From Sphingomonas crocodyli (GTDB lineage: Bacteria; Pseudomonadota; Alphaproteobacteria; Sphingomonadales; Sphingomonadaceae): a stretch of DNA of 64,000 bases. Under the pieces are notes generated by a model, which saw only the letters and a list, made by a program, of their open reading frames with translations, ran no database searches and was not told where the DNA came from. A program made the translations under genes and the position numbers. The stretch covers positions 2,356,001-2,420,000 of the forward strand of contig NZ_SACN01000001.1 in the NCBI RefSeq assembly GCF_004005865.1, read 5' to 3'. This document shows, in pieces, positions 59,001 to 64,000 of this stretch (position 1 is its first letter; every line of letters begins with the position of its first letter).

Positions 59001-59514
59001 CCAGTTCGATATAGAGCCGGTTCGGGAACAGCTTCTCCAGCGTCTCGACATAGGATGTTGCCGCATCGATCTGCTCATCGGCGAGCAGCTTGGCGAGCGC
59101 GCCCTCCCCGCCTGCGGTCAGCGCGATCAGCCCGTCGGTCAGCCCTTCGAGCTTCGACAGCGGGACGTGCGCGTCCTCATGCACCGGCCGTTCGAGATGC
59201 GCAGCGGAAACGAGCGCGCACAGATTGTCGTAACCCTGCGCATCCTGCGCATAGAGGGCGAGCCAGTCGACGATCAGCCGATCGATCCCCGGCCGCGCAA
59301 CCGCCAGCATCGTGCCGACTATCGGCTGCACGCCATTGCCCTTCGCGCCGTCGCAAAAGGCCATCGATCCGTAGAGCCCGTTGCGATCGGTGATCGCGGC
59401 GGCGGGGAAGCCCAGCTTCTTCGCCTGCTTCGAAATCGCCTTCGGATCGATCGCGCCTTCCAGCATCGTGAAGGACGAAAAGACGCGCAGCGGAACGAAG
59501 GGTTTGAAGGCCAT
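56071..59514 (-). CDS. dnaE: DNA polymerase III subunit alpha
   Basis: 1147 residues from the ATG at 59514 (MAFKPFVPLRVFSSFTMLEG). The PHP domain is at the N-terminus. The catalytic aspartates are in SMPDFDIDFCE near residue 400, matching the position in E. coli. Further polymerase motifs: GRGSGAGSVVAWAL, HAAGVVIGD and GFNKSHAAAYALVAYHTAW. The C-terminal OB fold ends at the carboxyl end. Main replicative polymerase. An upstream open extension to 59709 enters a repeat and is rejected. Clearly the dnaE1 type rather than the SOS dnaE2 type, as no imuA/imuB is beside it. Confidence 0.97.
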   Translation of the reverse strand: MAFKPFVPLRVFSSFTMLEGAIDPKAISKQAKKLGFPAAAITDRNGLYGSMAFCDGAKGNGVQPIVGTMLAVARPGIDRLIVDWLALYAQDAQGYDNLCALVSAAHLERPVHEDAHVPLSKLEGLTDGLIALTAGGEGALAKLLADEQIDAATSYVETLEKLFPNRLYIELVRREEEVEEKAENALIDMAYARDIPLVATNPTSFSEPDFHAAHDAMLCIASSSYVESADRNKSSPHLWMKDGDEMARLFEDVPEALANTLVVAQRCAFAAPYRKPILPSLAGDREGEAEALRNDAKAGLEARLAKMTGEVDRDAYFKRLEFETDIIIKMGFPGYFLIVADFIKWAKSNDIPVGPGRGSGAGSVVAWALTITDLDPLALGLLFERFLNPERVSMPDFDIDFCETRRGEVIRYVQAKYGRDQVAQIITFGKLKARAVLKDTGRVLQMSYGQVDRLAKLVPNHPTDPWTLERSLNGVSEFKAEYDNDDQVRRLIDLAMKLEGLPRHSSTHAAGVVIGDRRLDALVPLYRDPRSDMPVTQFDMKYVEGAGLVKFDFLGLKTLSVLQKALQFLSARGVHVDLDTLAWDDPAVYQLLQKGDTVGVFQLESEGMRRTLAAVRPTCFEDIIALVSLYRPGPMDNIPMFGARKNGREEIEYPHPLLEGILKETYGIFVYQEQVMQAAQVLAGYSLGEADLLRRAMGKKIKAEMDAQRARFVTGCADKDISAAKANELFDLIDKFAGYGFNKSHAAAYALVAYHTAWLKAHHKPEFYAASMCYDMHQTDKLSIFVEDMRRMGVPCLGPCVNHSEAEFSVEDGSVRYALGALKGVGEKAMEDLVAERKTKPFASLDDFADRIDPRLLNRRQLESLAGGGAFDALESDRAVLFAAAETILAHAAAAADQRNSGQGGLFGEAMGGGVAPIRLDRSVHWGLMDRMGAEKESFGFYFSSHPTDRVRHLADANSARSYAALCALPAPVDGGRVNSVMSALIEDARWRTSARGKRYMMATCSDASGQFIATCFDDDASADLENAAKAGDCALLRVELDWRAGEETPRVTVRSLQSYETMQAIRLRVDIETSEVAAIPALAGLVERGGRGEIWLKALLADGATADVLLGRDFNLDADLVARIERIPGVTAKIGTVTGPKLALVA

Positions 59515-59599
59515 CGCGACAATGTAGGGATCGGCGGGCGATTCGGTAGCCGGAATGGGACGAGCCGATGACGCGGCTGTGGATAACCCGACGCTCCCC

Positions 59600-59737
59600 T
59601 CCCCTCCCTGCAAGGGAGGGGCCGGAGGTGGGTCGCGGAGCCAAGGGCTCGAAGCCCGAAGGCGTAGCTTTTCCGACGCGCGAAGATGCTCGCTACGCTC
59701 GCAACCCACCCCCTTACCCCTCCCTTGCAGGGAGGGG
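59600..59737. repeat. Palindromic repeat, CCCCTCCCTTGCAGGG family (B), copy 2
   Basis: CCCCTCCCTGCAAGGGAGG at left, CCCCTCCCTTGCAGGGAGGG at right, with GGTGGGTCGCGGAGCC and GCTCGCAACCCACC inside. It lies in the divergent gap between dnaE and the transporter gene, overlapping the possible 5' end of the latter. Confidence 0.88.
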
Positions 59738-59754
59738 AGATATGCTTCGACGTC

Positions 59755-60816
59755 TTGTCATCACCCAAGGCTAAGCTGACAATTCGTCACCCCTCGTTCC
59801 GGAGTCGTCCTACGGCCACGCCATCCCCTCCCGGCTTCGATTTCACCTCGGCGGCGACGCGGCCTGGCCTGATCTGGGGGCTTGCCTATGCGGACGGCGC
59901 AATGCGGCAAGTCGACGATTGTTCGGCGGATGCGGGCGCGGGTTTCCGCTGGCTCCACCTCAATCTGGCGAGCCAACCGTCGAAGGACTGGATCGCGGCG
60001 CAGTTTGATCTGCCGGTCGAAGTCCGCGAACTCCTGCTGTCCCCCGATGCGCACCAGCGCGCCTTGGTTGACGGCGGGGTGGTCGGGTGCGTGCTGCACG
60101 ATCTGGAACGCGATTTCGACGATGACGACAGCGTCAATGTCGGTGCGCTCCGCCTCGCCTTCACCGACCGGATGATGATCACCGCGCGGCTCCATCCGCT
60201 GCGGTCGGCCGATCTGGTCCGTTCGCGGCTGACGCGCGGGGCGGCCGTATCCGAACCCGCGCAGGCGCTCGACCTGCTGCTCGCCGCGATTGCCGACGTC
60301 GTGGGCGGCATGGCGCGCCAGTTGAGCGTCGAGATGCAGCGCGCCGAGGACAAGTTCCTCGCGGGGCACCTCCCCCCCTCTCCGCGTGACCTGATGCTCA
60401 TCCGCCGCCGGCTCGCGGGGCTTCACCGCATGCTCGATGGGATGCATGCGGTGTTCCGCCGGCTGGAGGTCGACGACGAATTGCCCGAAACCGTGCTGCC
60501 GGTGGTCGAGAAGATATCGCAGCGGCTGCGCGGGCTCGATGGGGACGTCATGGCGATCCAGGGCCAGCTTCGCCTGCTGCGCGATGAATTGGAGGGTCAA
60601 GCGGCGCAGCGGACCAACCAGAACCTCTACATATTGTCGATCACGACCGCGCTGATGCTGCCGGCAACGCTCGTCACCGGCATCTTTGGGATGAACACCG
60701 GTGGCATGCCGTGGGCGCAGTCGGGCCACGGCACCCTTGTGGCGACCGCAATCGCGCTGGGCGCTGCCGCCGCCACCTTCCTGCTGCTGCGCTGGTCGGG
60801 CTTCACGCGCCGCTGA
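59755..60816 (+). CDS. CorA/ZntB-type divalent metal transporter
   Basis: 353 residues if it starts at the TTG at 59755; the exact start is uncertain because upstream codons lie in a repeat and conserved sequence (GLIWGLAYADGAMRQVDD) begins about 40 codons later. A large cytoplasmic domain with long helices is followed by two membrane helices at the C-terminus (NLYILSITTALMLPATLVTGIFG and ATAIALGAAAATFLLLRW). The pore-loop signature is GMNTGG, where CorA has GMN-FE, so it belongs to the ZntB-like side that exports or imports Zn2+ or other cations. Confidence 0.88.
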   Translation: MSSPKAKLTIRHPSFRSRPTATPSPPGFDFTSAATRPGLIWGLAYADGAMRQVDDCSADAGAGFRWLHLNLASQPSKDWIAAQFDLPVEVRELLLSPDAHQRALVDGGVVGCVLHDLERDFDDDDSVNVGALRLAFTDRMMITARLHPLRSADLVRSRLTRGAAVSEPAQALDLLLAAIADVVGGMARQLSVEMQRAEDKFLAGHLPPSPRDLMLIRRRLAGLHRMLDGMHAVFRRLEVDDELPETVLPVVEKISQRLRGLDGDVMAIQGQLRLLRDELEGQAAQRTNQNLYILSITTALMLPATLVTGIFGMNTGGMPWAQSGHGTLVATAIALGAAAATFLLLRWSGFTRR

Positions 60817-60912
60817 TCGAAAGCTTCGATATCAGTTAGCACCCAAATCCATTTCGCGCGCGCATCGTCCGGGCATACCCATTCGTCGGGGGACAACGAA
60901 CAGGAGGATGCG

Positions 60913-63189
<2,277 letters not shown>

Positions 63190-63198
63190 CGAATACGG

Positions 63199-63228
63199 AA
63201 GGCGGCGCCGTCAGGGCGCCGCCTTTTC
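63199..63228 (+). terminator. Rho-independent terminator of katG
   Basis: GGCGGCGCC at 63201-63209, short loop, GGCGCCGCC at 63215-63223 and TTTTCC. It overlaps the last codons of the convergent HxlR gene (stop 63211). Confidence 0.85.
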
Positions 63229-63876
63229 CGGCAACGGGAACAGGCCGACGAACCACTCGGCCACCTGCGCGCTGCCTTCGACCTGGATGATGTCGATCGG
63301 CGCGCCGCCATAGACGACCGCTGCGATCATCGCAGGCGACGCGGTAAACACCACATCGGCCGCCGCCAAATCGCCCCGCCGCGCAGCGAAACCGCCCAGC
63401 CCGACGCTCGCGATATAATCTTCGCCATTCAGCCGGAAGCCGATCGTCGCGGCGATCACGCCGACGCGCTTCATGTCGATCATCGTCCCGAACGACAGCA
63501 GCAGCGATGCCGCGCTCAGCGGCTTCGACGGATCGTGCCCCGGCGATCGCGCGGCCCAGCGGCCGAGGATTTCGAGGATCGGCTTCGCCTCATAACCCCA
63601 GTCGGTCAGTTCATAGACCTGCGCATTGATGGGTGGCGGCAGCTTGCGCTTCGTCACCACACCCGACGCCTCCAGCCCCTCCAGCCTTTGCGTCAGCACG
63701 TTCGCGCTGATGCCCGGCAAACCGCCGCGCAGATCGGAAAAGCGGCGCGGGCCGAACATCAGTTCGCGCACCACCAGCAAGGCCCAGCGATCGCCCACCA
63801 GATCGAGCCCGTGCGCGGCCCCGCAGGCATCGTCATAAGAGCGCTTCGTCGAGTCGGTTACTTTTTCTAACTTCAT
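63211..63876 (-). CDS. HxlR family transcriptional regulator
   Basis: 221 residues. N-terminal winged helix (about 15-110) with the HxlR pattern: DLVGDRWALLVVRELMFGPRRFSDLRGGLPGISANVLTQRLEGLEASGVVTKRKL. After it is an SCP2-like C-terminal domain (about 125-221), as in one HxlR subgroup. It diverges from the VOC gene at 63939 and likely controls it. The inverted repeat beginning at its own start codon is a probable operator. Confidence 0.9.
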   Translation of the reverse strand: MKLEKVTDSTKRSYDDACGAAHGLDLVGDRWALLVVRELMFGPRRFSDLRGGLPGISANVLTQRLEGLEASGVVTKRKLPPPINAQVYELTDWGYEAKPILEILGRWAARSPGHDPSKPLSAASLLLSFGTMIDMKRVGVIAATIGFRLNGEDYIASVGLGGFAARRGDLAAADVVFTASPAMIAAVVYGGAPIDIIQVEGSAQVAEWFVGLFPLPEKAAP

Positions 63877-63894
63877 AGTTGCTAAATATAACTA
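63876..63894. promoter_or_regulatory. Candidate operator between HxlR and VOC genes
   Basis: TAGTT, nine bases, AACTA: an inverted repeat that begins at the HxlR start codon and lies 45 bp from the VOC start, in a locally AT-rich stretch. Suits a dimeric winged-helix repressor controlling both genes. Confidence 0.45.
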
Positions 63895-63938
63895 CGGTGC
63901 GCTACCCAATCAACCATCGAGTCGTAAGGAGACGGACA

Positions 63939-64000
63939 ATGGCCCAGATGATCTTCGTGAACCTGCCCGTGACCGACCTCGCCCGGTCGATCGCCTTCTA
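63939..64000 (+). CDS. VOC family protein, N-terminal 20 codons only
   Basis: Begins MAQMIFVNLPVTDLARSIAF and runs off the right edge. The pattern (metal-binding strand, then DLARSIAF helix) is typical of glyoxalase-fold proteins. AAGGAG precedes the ATG. Divergent from the HxlR regulator. Confidence 0.75.
   Translation, partial: MAQMIFVNLPVTDLARSIAF

Noticed and set aside
56056..59571. About 1170-codon plus-strand frame opposite dnaE
   Set aside because: Shadow of dnaE, whose catalytic motifs are unmistakable on the minus strand.
59686..59754. Start of the CorA/ZntB gene at the upstream ATG
   Set aside because: Those codons lie in a repeat; the TTG at 59755 or a later start is more likely.

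Overview
The window is GC-rich chromosomal DNA from an alphaproteobacterium, most probably a sphingomonad (Sphingomonas or a close relative). I infer this from several features. They are the aroQ-accB-accC and ybgF-tilS-ftsH gene orders, an F1-only atpHAGDC operon with a very short epsilon subunit, 5-aminolevulinate synthase (Shemin pathway), a ThiS-ThiG fusion, and dense families of palindromic repeats placed between genes. No rRNA, tRNA, CRISPR array, insertion sequence or prophage was recognised. No database search was possible; all names come from reading the translated sequence.

Layout. 1-3.9 kb: N-terminal part of an M13 metallopeptidase, then a Tat-type flavin amine oxidase paired with a small cytochrome c, then an exported helical-repeat protein. 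4.1-5.4 kb: rpsF-rpsR-rplI. 5.4-8.4 kb: a VOC protein with an AraC regulator, then about 780 bp without a convincing protein gene. That stretch carries a LexA-like box, a good sigma70 promoter and a hairpin-rich segment that could be an RNA gene, followed by a SIMPL-domain protein. 8.4-15.4 kb: minus-strand genes for fumarase, LeuB, RecO, a polysaccharide-deacetylase-like protein, UvrC and a small membrane protein, several separated by palindromic repeats. 15.5-25.5 kb: orphan response regulator, exported amidohydrolase, enoyl-CoA hydratase, CpaF ATPase, a two-partner-secretion-type outer-membrane pore with a Gly-rich lipoprotein, a MarR-like regulator and a DUF4136-type lipoprotein.

25.7-31.2 kb: priA, murI, hemA (TTG start), a P-loop kinase-like protein and an unknown Ala/Ser/Thr-rich protein. 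31.3-36.4 kb: the ATP synthase F1 operon atpH-A-G-D-C, with a 140-bp repeat inserted between atpD and atpC. 36.6-47.2 kb: a long minus-strand series reading lysC, alpha/beta hydrolase, nitronate-monooxygenase-like enzyme, ptsP, RodZ-like protein, ybgF, tilS, ftsH. ubiG diverges from lysC. 48-53.2 kb: secreted esterase, a 49-residue membrane peptide, a MATE exporter, one strikingly AT-rich gene (YaaC-like) that looks acquired, and thiS-thiG. 53.2-56 kb: aroQ, accB, accC, arsC-like. 56-64 kb: dnaE, a CorA/ZntB-type transporter, an exported catalase-peroxidase, an HxlR regulator and the first codons of a divergent VOC gene.

Most of the window is housekeeping: translation, ATP synthesis, DNA replication and repair, fatty-acid initiation, heme, thiamine, lysine and leucine synthesis. 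The points of most interest are the SOS-box hairpin-rich segment at 6.86-7.34 kb, the amine oxidase/cytochrome c pair, the lipoprotein/TpsB pair, the AT-rich YaaC-like gene, and the repeat families that fill gene-to-gene gaps almost to the base.
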